DNA of 64,000 nt, from NCBI GenBank assembly GCA_025449115.1, contig JAHLKC010000068.1, positions 1 to 64,000 of the forward strand, given 5' to 3'. The translations under genes and the position numbers were made by a program. Below the pieces are notes generated by a model. That model was not told where the DNA came from and ran no database searches. It saw only the letters and a list, made by a program, of their open reading frames with translations. The stretch comes from Chytridium lagenaria. Lineage: Eukaryota > Chytridiomycota > Chytridiomycetes > Chytridiales > Chytridiaceae. Each line of letters opens with the position of its first letter. Within the stretch, counting starts at the first letter, position 1. Shown piece after piece: positions 25,908-36,526 of the stretch.

Positions 25908-28251
25908 ATGACAATTTTAAATATACATATTGTCAATTTGAACAACAAAAACATGAAAGTCCAGGAGGTGACGGTTTCAAGAACGTCGCCTTCTAGATGC
26001 ATCGATAAACCTACCCTGGTCGTCCTCATAATCTCATCCTTGCTATTTGTCCTTTGGATTCTCTTTCTCCATCCAGATTATCATCGAAATCCAAACTCCA
26101 TTCTTTCCTTCACTCAAGATGTCGCCGACATGGAGCCGGCAGATTTTGGATCGGCTTACGACGACGACGACCACTATCCACGCACATATAATGACAAGAC
26201 TTTTAAAAATGGTCGACTCTCTTTCGCTAGTGGAGTGCATGATCTCACTGGTTCGGACTCACCTGAAGACCAATGCGACCATAGTGGAAAAACCACGTTT
26301 GGAAACAGACACACCGGAAGACTATTCGGAACATGGGGTATTGCAAGATCGAGACAACATAGAAGAAAATGTCCTTTGCTGCTTCAGGAGAGCATGGTGA
26401 ACGTGTCTATGCTATACAATGAGGAATATTTGGAGGAGAGAAGGAAGGTTACGGGGAGGATTGGGATGTGCGGGAATGGCGGGAGTGACGATATTGCGCA
26501 GGGGGAAGTGTGGAGGAAGATGAAGAGAGAAGGTTGGAAAGGTTAAAAGAATGCGCGCCAGAAATTCTGGCAGTGACATCGACCTGCACAGGGAGCCTGG
26601 CGACATGGGCTGAGACAGCGCTTTCTACTGGATTAAGATTTAGAGTGATATGGTCTCATAGATGGGTGGATCAGGGCATCGGTAAGTAATACATCTCTCA
26701 TCAAAAATGTCAAGTTGATATTCATTGCTGTCTATGTAGAATTCGGATTGCCCATGCATACCTCAAAACTCTTCCACCGGAAAAGATTGTTATTCTTTCT
26801 CTAGCAGCTGACGATAGTGAGGTCATAATGATGCCTGGATGTACGGCATCAATCCTTGAACACAAGTTTCGGAAGGTTTCCAATGCAGTGAAGGGAGCTC
26901 CTGTGATGGTCGCTGCTGAGATGGCTGCCTGGCCAGACATTGAACTCATGGATTGTTTGATGATGCAGCTAGGGAAGCGGCTGCAAACACTGAGGGTATC
27001 CATAGACTAAGCATGTCAGTCTCGCCTTTTAGGTGAGATAGGCTTTCATATACTTCACTGATTTATAGATTCACTTTTTTTCTTCAATCTATTTCTTAAG
27101 TTGACTTTATTTTTATTTTTTATTCTCAATCTCACGTCATTTGCCAATTTTACCAAACCGCTCATGACGCCAATGTTGCTCTTAATAGATATGCCAACGG
27201 TGGTATTCTTATTGGCAGAGCATGGGGACTTATGGACGTCCTTTCCTCTATATACTCCTCCGACTGTGACGAAAACTCTGCCCACGCTGTCAGAGATCGG
27301 CGCAGCATAAGTACACGCGCAAAAAGTAAACTTCAAGCCGACATTGACGTCTCCCGCTTCATCAATCGAATGTACCTTTCGCGTCTCGCCTACCAAACTC
27401 CAATTACTGGAGGCAACCGGACCATTTTAGATCGTTACAGAGTCACAGAACCGGTTAGGGACATGCAACAGCCTATATTTATGGTGTTTAGTGATGGGAT
27501 GCTGGCTGTAAATGGGGAGGAAGCAGGGAGGAAGATTGGGGATGAAGTTGAGAAAAAACAAGCCTTCTCAAAGGTTGTTGCAAAAGATCATCAGCCTGAT
27601 AATGTTTTTAAAGGGATGGAAAAAGACGATGGAGCTTTTGAGCCTCCACACGGTGACGGGTCAAAGGAGAAGGTTCAAAACGGTAGATCAATACCGAACA
27701 TGCCGGATACTCTTGTGAAAAGGGCGAGAGTCATGTCTCCAGAGCAAGGCAATGCGCCAGTGAAGATGCAGCGCCGCTCCGAGACTCCGCCATTAACACA
27801 AACTCCTCCATCACAATCTCACCTTTACATTGCCATGGATCACTGGAACGAGCTCATTCAGTCTCTCACAGGGGTTGATATATCTGATATTGATATCTCC
27901 GTCGCAGGCAATACCCAACGTTCTCTATGGATTCGGAGCCGTATTACTGGAGGGGAAGCCTGCTTGGTTTACCATAAACACGGCAAGAAGATGGACGCGA
28001 AGAAAATTGAAAGGATTCGAAAGGATATGGCGCTCAATAAAGAAGATTACGCTGGAGGGGATGGGAAGGCTGAACGGATGGCGCAACGGAATACCAATCG
28101 TGATGTTAAAGGTGGAAATTGGAAGGGCGTTTTAAGAAGAACGGTTATCGTGACGTGCTATCTGGTGTTGGCAGTTTCGATAACGTTGCTGCTCCAGCTG
28201 CCAAGAAGGGCCGTGGACATAATATCAAGGGTCAGACTTTTCTTATTATAA
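25908..28251 (+). CDS. PLOD-like glycosyltransferase, type II membrane protein with C-terminal hydrophobic segment
   Basis: The first exon encodes a signal anchor (TLVVLIISSLLFVLWILFL). The catalytic region has blocks in the order of the lysyl-hydroxylase LH3/PLOD glycosyltransferase domain: ILAVTSTCTGSLATWAETAL with FRVIWSHRWVDQG (26600-26680); LPPEKIVILSLAADDSEVIM (about 26770-26830), then VMVAAEMAAWPD (26910-26940); ANGGILIGRAWGLMDVL (27190-27240); DVSRFINRMYL (27345); LIQSLTGVDISDIDISV (27855) and ACLVYHKHGKK (27960-27990). In PLOD enzymes these correspond to the start, the DxD-type metal site, the AE..CWP loop, the NSGG loop and the HGN end. A long low-complexity insert lies at 27490-27820. 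A second hydrophobic helix (TCYLVLAVSITLLLQL) sits near the end. No hydroxylase domain follows. Two to three introns; frame shifts near 26560 and 26740. The start may be 25908 or 25953. Confidence 0.6.
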
Positions 28252-28299
28252 AGATCCTACAGTAAAAGGCCAAGCATACCAAAAAATAATTTGTATTGA

Positions 28300-29639
28300 A
28301 TGACGTCCTCAACTGGGACAGCACACTCACTTGGCGGTGACCATCCTACATCGCACATGTGGGGATTCGATACCGAAACCACACCTGCGCCATCTCGCCG
28401 TCTTGGATCGTCAATGTGGGGATTCGATGATCTGCCACAACCATCTCATCAGCCTCTCACTTCTCCCAACCTGCCATCGACCACCCATGCATCATATCCG
28501 CCGCCACCATTGAAATCCGGTTCATTCATAGAGCCTATACCGTTAGTGTAGTCATCAGCTGTTACTATTCTGACTTTGACGCTGCAGTCCACCAGATCCA
28601 CCTCTTCGACAAGATAGTTATAATGCAATCATTCCAAACGCCTCTTTTGATGCTGTGACAGTCAATAAAGGCAAGCAGCTCTTTTCATCGCCTGCTCCCG
28701 AGAACTACCCAAGTACTCCTAGACGAATTGCTGATATGATGGAGGTTTCATCTGCGCCTTTTTTTGTTGCTCCAAACAGATATTTAACACCTGCATCGGC
28801 AATGCTATCGTCTACAAGATCGGTAACTAGACCGGGGATGGGAAAACCGGTAATTGGTACGAATCCTAATTCCTTCCTCTATCTGTAGTGGGTAAATCTA
28901 ATGACTTCAAAACAGTTGCTGATATAGTTTTCTTGATGGATATAACCGGTTCTATGCAAAAGTTTATCGACAATGCCAGGCTTACTATGGTTTTATAAAA
29001 AGCTATAAACAAGTCTCACCATACTTTTTAGATGGAGATTATGCGCACAGTTAGTGAAGAAATTCACGGCTTCACACCTCGCGTAGGATTTGTGGGTTAC
29101 AGAGACTACGAAGACACCCAACGTTTTGCGGTTCTGGATTTTACTGATAACATTGACCATGTTGTTGAATTCATCGGAAATATTGTAGCTAACGGGGGTG
29201 GGGATTTTCCGGAGGATGTGAAGGGTGGGCTTTGCGAGATGCTCAAATTACGTTGGTCAAGTCGGCATAAGATTCTTGTGCACGTTGCTGATGCGCCAGC
29301 CCATGGATTGCAATTTCATGGTAGGATCAAATCGAATTTTTACCTTACAAAATCTAACTTCTTAAAGATGGGCGTCATCGCGATCGTCATCAAGATGGAG
29401 GGATCGGTGAAAAAACAATGGAGGATATTCTTCGTGAAATGACGGAACGTGGAATCATCTACAATTTTATAAGATTGAACAATTCTTGTGATATTATGGT
29501 TCGCGAGTTCAGCACCATTTTGTCCAGATATAATCGAGGGAGACCGGTTAGGGTGACGGAGTTGGGGGATTCTGCGGATACGACGTTGTTTACGAGCATG
29601 ATGGCGAGCTCCATATCGGGTTCAATGAGGGCGAGATGA
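28300..29639 (+). CDS. VwkA/MHCK-type von Willebrand A domain protein without kinase domain
   Basis: An N-terminal Pro/Ser-rich region with two copies of a motif around MWGFD is followed by a vWA domain: ADIVFLMDITGSMQKFIDNA (MIDAS-type DxTGS), RVGFVGYRDYEDTQRF, VLDFTDNIDHVVEFI, GGGDFPEDVKGGL, KILVHVADAPAHG. These are the signatures of the vWA domain of Dictyostelium VwkA-type alpha-kinases. About five exons join with canonical junctions (e.g. donor after FHG at 29321, acceptor before 29369), and no frame error is needed, though the very short introns near 28870 and 29000 are uncertain. The stop at 29637-29639 comes shortly after the vWA domain, so there is no alpha-kinase domain. The role is unknown; a calcium- or protein-binding adaptor is possible. 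Confidence 0.75.
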
Positions 29640-30187
29640 TGGCGCGAATTTTTGAAGTAGAGATCCTTTCATTTTCTCTACCACCTTGCTTGACACACTT
29701 TCTGAACCTGCATTGTCAAGTATTGTAATCACTCAATTTGTTGTTCTGTTAATACCTATCCTCCTGTTTTCAGTTAAGCCTTTTGTTTCGAGCATAGCGT
29801 TCTTTATATAGACCTCTTTTTGTCTTGTATCAGTTCCTTACCCTACCCTCTTCTCTTTCAAAGCAATGGCCCACTGTAAAGTATCGCCGCGAAATCTGCA
29901 CTTTCATGTTTCCATTTTCTATTCATTCATTCTTTTTTTTTGGCTAACCAACAATCGCAACGTATGTGAAGGGGAAAGGCGGGCATTGTAAACCACCAAC
30001 GATAATAAAAAACAACAAAAGGAAAACAAAACAAAAAGGAAAACTCAAATCACATACAACAAAAACAACAAAATCTTTTTCGACTGAAGGAACTAAATAG
30101 AAAAACATAAAAAACACTTTTGAACACGTAATCATACACGAAATCTTGCAATAAAAAGTACGTAAAAGAAGAAAAAAGGGGACCAAC
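29640..30187. other. Convergent 3' intergenic region
   Basis: T-rich then A-rich spacer between the vWA gene and the minus-strand NDPK-like gene. No gene seen. Confidence 0.6.
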
Positions 30188-33100
30188 TCAATGTTGCTCC
30201 ACCAGACGAATAGTGATTGACCCGGCAAGCTCCCTACATGTATCGGCGATGATTCCGAGAACGTCACTGTAGACTCTAGGGCTTTTGACCACTTCGCGAA
30301 GCTCTGCAGGAAGGCTACGGGAATAATATGTTAGTTTAATTTTCGAGATAAAATTACACAACCGAATCATCATTACCTTGTCAAAAAACCTTCCACAGCT
30401 TGAAAAGCTTTGCTTCCTTCAACCACAACTATTAACCACGGAAGAAGGCTCAAATCCTGTTAGAAAAAGAGGGTACGTACCGTTAGTTTTGAACTCATCA
30501 TTGAGCTGACAACAAATTAAAAGGGGGGTTGCTTCTCACCTTGCCCACCTCCCTTCCATCCGCAAAACCAGTCAGCCAAATCCCTTTCGCCCTCCACCAG
30601 CTTCGTCCCGACAACCCTCAGAGGTCGTCAACCCAGCCTCTTCCCCCCCAAACAGCATCTCAAGCACCCTTCCCCACAATAGAAGATTCAACGACATGCT
30701 TGCATGGATAGGGGCAAAAACAATTGTTGTGGCTTGGAAATCCGTCCCAGTACAATGACGATGCGGAACGGCTTTGACCTTGGTAAGGAGAGTTATAAGA
30801 CGTGGTGTGATATGACACCGAAGCTAAACTCAAAGAATCAGTTGAAGTTATAGGAATATAGGGAGGCCTTATAAAAGAGATACACAGAAGAAAAGGATAG
30901 GCTTCTTACCTCCCCCATGTACAAAACCTCTTCAACGTCAAATGGTATACCACCCTCAAACATAACATCGCATGGCTCTTCGCAAGCTCCCAACAATCCG
31001 GCACATACATCACCTTCTGCACCCTCCCACCATCCTCCCCAACCCCACTATTTAAAACATCCGCAATATCCAACATTCTCTCAATAGCCCTATTTCCCCA
31101 ACACGCCACAACCATGACCGGCGCCATCGCAATCCAATTTGCAAGCGTCTCCCCATGATGGGGTAAACTGCCTATAACCCTCCTAAACGCCTCTTTCGCA
31201 TCGTCACTATGAACCTTCATGTTCTTAACCCCGCAAACCATGAGCCCCTCTTCGGCAATAAGTTGGAACAAAGTGCCTGCAAGCCATCGTGTTGCTCCGG
31301 TGCGTCGTGGGGTGCGTGTAGGTGAGGTATTGGGAAAAACCAGTTCGGCAGCGGGGAGACGGAGGTAGGCGATGGCCATGTAAGGGTTGGAGCGGGCGCA
31401 AAGGAAGCGTTGGGTGACGGCGTCGAATTCAAGATAGGGCCAGGTGTCGATGGAATGGTAGGAGAGGGGTACGAGAACATCAAATCGGGTGAAGAAGGTA
31501 GAGAGCATGCGGGAACACGCATCGGGCTTTGAGCTGGGAGTATGCTGAGGGAAAGGAGGTCGGAGGGAGTGAAAAAGGAATATTCTGAAGACAAAGGAAA
31601 GCGTTCTTTTAATCGAAGCTTTTCCAAAATATCATCTACCAGGATGGAGCCAAGTTATTGTCTTTCGATAAAAAGGAAAAGAAGATAATAAATACCAAGC
31701 TGGTAAAGCCTTACCAACAATCCCACGTAATTCTTTCAGCACATTCTTCTTCCTTACCGCCAAAACATAAAATCCAGTCTTATCCCTTCCTCCTGCCTCC
31801 CAACCTCCCCTAAGTAAGTCAATGCTCTCCCCAAACTTCCGAGTCCCAATCCCAAAGGGTGTCAATTCCTTCGCCTCATCGACTCCAAGCCTCTCTACAA
31901 ACCTTAAACCAACCATTTCCAACCGATTTCGGCCAAATGCATCCCAACCTCCATCGTCACCAAAAAACCTGCCGAATACTTCCGCAGCCACCCCCTCCCT
32001 AAACGCAAGACATCCAACATCCATTCCAAGCACTTGCGCCGTACACGAAAGCGCAGTGTAAGAGCGCAAATCAGGGCGCCCGGAAGGCGAGGGCTTGGGG
32101 GTCGGTCAAGGAAAGGTTCGGTGGTAACGGGTGCAGCACCAAAGTTGGAAATGTCGGCAAGCGCGGATCCGTGCTGGTGGAGGATATGGCTGGCGAGATC
32201 TGACAGGAACGTGGAGGTAAGGAGGAGAGACGTGGGTTTGGATTGTACGAGAGACTGATAACGTTATGTGGAGCATGTAAGGGGCGATGTTGAGGATCAA
32301 AGTAGTTGTTTCTAATAAAACATGTCAACATCTCTGCCAATTACGAAAATACCCTTACCTCAGGCATAAGACGCGATATTGCATGTCACTGACAATGATG
32401 TTGACGGCATAACGAACAAGATCCGGTGGGAAATTTGACGAGAAGTGAATCCACTGGAACTCCAGTACTGGTGCAGTAACCACCGTCGCTTCAGGACTGA
32501 TCATCCTTTCAGTCCTCCTCATTGGCGATGACACCGTGGTTCCAAACGACTCGATCTTGCCGCCGGGAAGTTTTGAAGAATCAACCAAAGTCTCGACCGA
32601 AGCGCGACGGACAAAGGTTTCCTCTTCATCCATGGCCCAAAGTTTTTTCCTGCACTATAGGAACATCCAATTCGGTGGTTGCCGGCACTGCGCTCTGAGC
32701 CATCTCTACCATCTCCTCAACCAATGGCTGCGGAGCCGGTAAATCAGTTTTTTCCACGGAGTTATCCGCCGTCACAGGGGCCAACACAGAAAAACCATTT
32801 CATCGCCAGCTGATGACTCAGTAGACAACCTCCGCTCCACAACACCAACCTCGGAAGACGACGCAATTTCATCGCCCATCACGCTGGTCTCTACTTTCGC
32901 CCGAGATTCCAATCCCTCTCCTCAACTTCTCCTCCAACCTCAACCCCATTTCCCTTCTTCTTCTTCTTCTTCTTCTTCTTCTTTTGTTTCTTTGAAGACA
33001 GAACCCCATCCACACAATTAATTCTACCGGAATCTACTGATGTTGTGGACAATGCGGGAAGATCAACGGCCGTTCCTTTCACATTAATAACCGAGTCGGA

Positions 33101-34253
33101 AGTGGATAAATCGACCACTGACCCAAGGGCCGATGAAGAAGCACTCTTCTTCTTCTTCTTCTTCTTCTTCTTCTTCTTCTTCTTTTTCCGGCCCCACCGT
33201 CCCCTCGTCCTCGTCACTCAAAGACAAGATACCGCTTGGGGCGGGTTGACCAGGACCATCACTCAGCAGAGGCTCCGCGGTAAGCTCAAGAACAAACACG
33301 GGTGTATCTATTCGTGCACGTTTTGGGGCTGACTCTTCGGTTGGCCGGGATTGGATTTCTTGAAAAAAACGATTAAGACTAGAATCTGTGACGGGAAGGG
33401 CGAGGACGGGCGTGTGGGTTGGGATAAAGTGTTTGAACGGTTCGCACTGGTTAGAAATGGGATATGCGTCTTTACGGGCACCAAAGCGAGGTTGAGAGGT
33501 TGGGGGAAAGGGGGTTTGATGTGGGAAGAGTCGTGGAGGAAGTGGATGGTGAATTGATGGTGCTGAGGAAACGTCGGATAGGTGGAGAGGTGGGGGATTA
33601 TCAAAAGGAGTTCGAGTGTCCACGTCATCCTCGAACGACGACGACAGTGAAGAGGAGGATGATGATGACGTAAATTCAATGTTTGGCTTTAATATTTTCA
33701 AGTAGTCCCGAGGCCTATCCATCTCTGTGCTGACTTCGCCAAGTATCTGCCAAAACTGCTTGTCCATTTCTGAGACAGACTGCGTTGGAGCGATGGCGTC
33801 ACCATCATTTTCGGACGCAGAGTCCCCGTCCCCAGGGACCTCAGCAGTCTCATTCACACCCATACCGTCTCCAGAACCTGCGCTCCCCTTTGCCAGCTTA
33901 AGGCCATATTCCAGCACCTCCCGCTGTTTGCCTCTGAAGTCACCCCAGTTCTGACCCCGAATGAACATGCTCTCTGATGACAACCAAGCTGGGTCATTCC
34001 TGAAAAGAACCTCCTCTGCTTCCAAGTCCTGTTCAGTGAGCAACGCACCATCCACTAGCGAGTCCGCACGTTCACTCGCTGGAGGGATGTCCGACAACCT
34101 CGCAATACTGAGTTCCTCGCTGACGGCAGCGCCAAGCGGTACACCGACATCCTTTCGAAAAGTGTTTAATTGAGTGAGTGGCGATGATGGAGTCGGATGT
34201 TGCTGAAGCTGTTTTTGGGAGAGCGACCACCGGACAGGTCTGTCGTCCGTCAT
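30188..34253 (-). CDS. Large Lys-rich protein with possible repeated NDPK-like segments
   Basis: Start ATG at 34253 (TDDRPVRWSLSQKQLQ). The first about 380 residues are disordered, with DEDEGTVGPE followed by lysine runs encoded by AAG repeats, then another lysine run; the acidic/basic alternation here is sensitive to frame. After 32700 the text becomes globular: LEFQWIHFSSNFPPDLV (32450), RSYTALSCTAQVLGMDVGCL (32060), EMVGLRFVERL, FYVLAVRKKNVLKEL (31745); then FQLIAEEGLMVCGVKNMKV with NWIAMAPVMVVACWGNRAIE (31270-31060); then a last unit with GIWLTGFADG, LPWLIVVVEGSKAFQAVEG and ADTCRELAGS (30550-30190). The pattern GL-hVxxK ... aPVhVVxxxGxxAI resembles nucleoside diphosphate kinase folds, perhaps repeated, without the active-site His. 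Frame changes at about 32640, 32085, 31505 and 30570. It could also be two genes split near 32640. Confidence 0.4.
32954..32984. repeat. (CTT)n microsatellite inside coding sequence
   Basis: About ten TTC/CTT units on the plus strand, read as a lysine run (AAG) in the minus-strand gene. Confidence 0.9.
33145..33188. repeat. (CTT)n microsatellite inside coding sequence
   Basis: About fourteen CTT units on the plus strand. In the minus-strand gene they read as lysines in one frame and glutamates in the next, and the downstream frame that looks coding is the lysine one. Confidence 0.9.
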
Positions 34254-34906
34254 CCCTGTCGCTTTGCAAAGAATTTGAGGGATTATTTGAAAGGTTTTTT
34301 TGAGGGTGTTATTTTTCGCGGACAAAAATGATTAAAGCTCCGCTTTTTTGAGGGGATGAAAAGTCTATGATGGTAATTAATGGGACCCAAACCAAAAAAC
34401 TAAGGCGATGGGGGAGGGCTCCTTAATGTATGTAAGCTGAGGTATGTCAAGTATGGCGGATGAATCGCTCTTTCGTTGTGTGTACAGCTGGCCAGCATGT
34501 CTGATTTCTCGCTTGGCAGTCATACTGCAAGCACATCAATGTCGATGGTCGTATTAATTGTAAGATAGATGAAAGAGCACATATTCTTAAAAATCATTGT
34601 ATTGAGGGATGTTGTTTATTTATTTATTTAAACCCTCTCAAAGGGGTTTGGAATGAACCGACGAAGCTTTTGAGAAAGTAGAGGAAACACCGAGACACCA
34701 TCGGACGGCAAAAGGAGCTCAGCCTTGATAGAGAACCAGAAACGTATGATTGTTGCAAAGAAATAGTCAAAAACTGAATGCGAGAGAGAGCAGATACAAA
34801 TGATAAACGGAAACGAAACGGTGTGGAAAAGGTGAATCGAGAACTTATGGCGGAATCAGGTGAACTAAAGAGAATCGGGGGGAAACGAGGGAAGTGTGGG
34901 GTGTAA
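34254..34906. other. Intergenic region
   Basis: Promoter of the Lys-rich gene and 3' flank of the secreted-protein gene. An open frame from the antisense-shifted secreted protein runs into it, without family features. No gene seen. Confidence 0.5.
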
Positions 34907-35647
34907 TCAGATGGTGAGAGGAGTTGTTGCGAAAGTAGTGGTGAAACCCATGTAAGCGTTAAACCTGTCAACAGCGGTACCCATTGCCGCAACTTGACCG
35001 TTCCTTCCGCCTTTGACCTTTGCGCTCTTGAGTTCAGCGCAGGCCTCAGAGCACCTCTGCCTACAGGTCTCATCGGCGAGGGGAGCGCAAATACGCTGAA
35101 CAGGGACGATGGGGTTTGTGGAGACGATTTGACCGTCCACACCGAAGAAGGCACGGTTATTGCGGGACATGATGACTTGAAGTTGACTCGGTTGGCAGGG
35201 AGCGTCTCCACCGACGGCGACAACAGCTCCTGCTGCAGCCCCTGCAGCTCCTGCGGCCCCTGCAGCTCCTGCGGCCCCTGCTTCGGCTCCAGCTGCGGCT
35301 CCAGCTGCGGCTCCGCTGTCAGTACCTTGGTTGTTGCCGGTCGCGGGAGGTGCGGCTGGTGATGCATTTTGACCGTTGCCCTTGTTGCCCATCAGGTTGT
35401 TTCCGGCCTGGTTGCCAGTGTTGCCATTGTTACCAGCAGCACCGTTACCGCCGCCTTGCATTTGGTTTGCGGTGCCCATCAAGTTGTTGGCGGGAGCGAC
35501 ATTAGCACCGGCTTCTTTGAGAAGACTGATGGCCTGTGTGATCAGACTCTTCGCTTGATCGATATCTGCCTGGCTCTGAGCTGAGACAACGGAGGAGGAG
35601 GAGACGAGAGCGGCAGCGACAAAGACGAGGACGGATGAGAGACGCAT
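34907..35647 (-). CDS. Secreted Asn/Gly- and Ala/Gly-rich protein with Cys-containing C-terminal domain
   Basis: An intronless 246-residue protein. It starts with a clear signal peptide (MRLSSVLVFVAAALVSSSS, cleavage after VVSA). Then comes a helical segment (IDQAKSLITQAISLLKEAG), a Gly/Asn/Gln-rich linker, a string of Ala-Ala-Gly repeats (GAAGAAGAAGAAGAA), and a folded-looking C-terminal domain with five cysteines (APCQPSQ, RICAPL, ETCRQRCSEAC) and FFGVDGQIVSTNP. The domain is not one I can name. The product should be exported to the wall or medium. The GC-rich repeat DNA also opens frames on the other strand, which I regard as artefacts. Confidence 0.75.
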   Translation of the reverse strand: MRLSSVLVFVAAALVSSSSVVSAQSQADIDQAKSLITQAISLLKEAGANVAPANNLMGTANQMQGGGNGAAGNNGNTGNQAGNNLMGNKGNGQNASPAAPPATGNNQGTDSGAAAGAAAGAEAGAAGAAGAAGAAGAAAGAVVAVGGDAPCQPSQLQVIMSRNNRAFFGVDGQIVSTNPIVPVQRICAPLADETCRQRCSEACAELKSAKVKGGRNGQVAAMGTAVDRFNAYMGFTTTFATTPLTI

Positions 35648-36526
35648 GTTTGATTTAGAGAGGTGTGTGCGTGTGAGAAGGGAGGTTGAGTGAGTCTGTA
35701 AACTGTATCTAAGTGTATATTCTTTAGACGGAGAGCAAGCAACGGATGGGTAATAATCTATTTCAAAGAGTTTTGAGCAAGACGTAAATCAATAAAGTGA
35801 AGGAATCGAGATGGGTGGGGATGGGATTGGGTAATGCGGCCAGCGAGGCGCAAACAACAAGCGGCTGACTGGATGGAGGTGCTGGTGAGAGGTGTGAGAT
35901 TTGTGAGATGACTGAAAATGGGTATATAGGCAGGAGAAAAGAAAGGGGCAGTGAGACCGTTTTAAGAATTTGCTGTGCTACAAACGAACGGTCAGTGTGG
36001 CGGCGACATATGTTATACAGCCAGTTCGGACTTGTCTTATTTTTTTTTTTGTTTTACGCTGAAACCATCACACGTCCATAAAACAAATATCAGACACGCT
36101 TGATTATCGGAGGATAAATGGTAGAACAATGTGGATACAATATATTATAACATACGTAATCTTTGTTTGCCAATATCGACGTACGCAAACATGCTGCGCG
36201 AGCATTGTCATTTCACTGATACATGTACACAATAGACATAGTGCCTATTCGCGAAACCCGCCAAACCACACGATTCTGCATTAGACATCTTAAATGATTA
36301 ACGTATTCGTCTACAGCCAAAACCCTTCCTCTTCATCACCTTTTACTGTGGCCCAATAAACTGATCTGTTATTGCATGTTTTGCAAGTTACCTCAAGCTT
36401 TGATGGAAATCTGATTAATAAAATGGAGTAACTTTAAATTCGCCATCCTCATACATTAATTCTTATTACTACTTATTCTATTGAAGAAGAAAAAATTCCC
36501 GAGGAACGTTATTATAACAACCAAAA
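35648..36526. other. Promoter of the secreted protein and 3' flank of the ABCG gene
   Basis: Includes pyrimidine-rich sequence just upstream of 35647 on the minus strand, as seen at strong fungal promoters. No gene seen. Confidence 0.5.
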
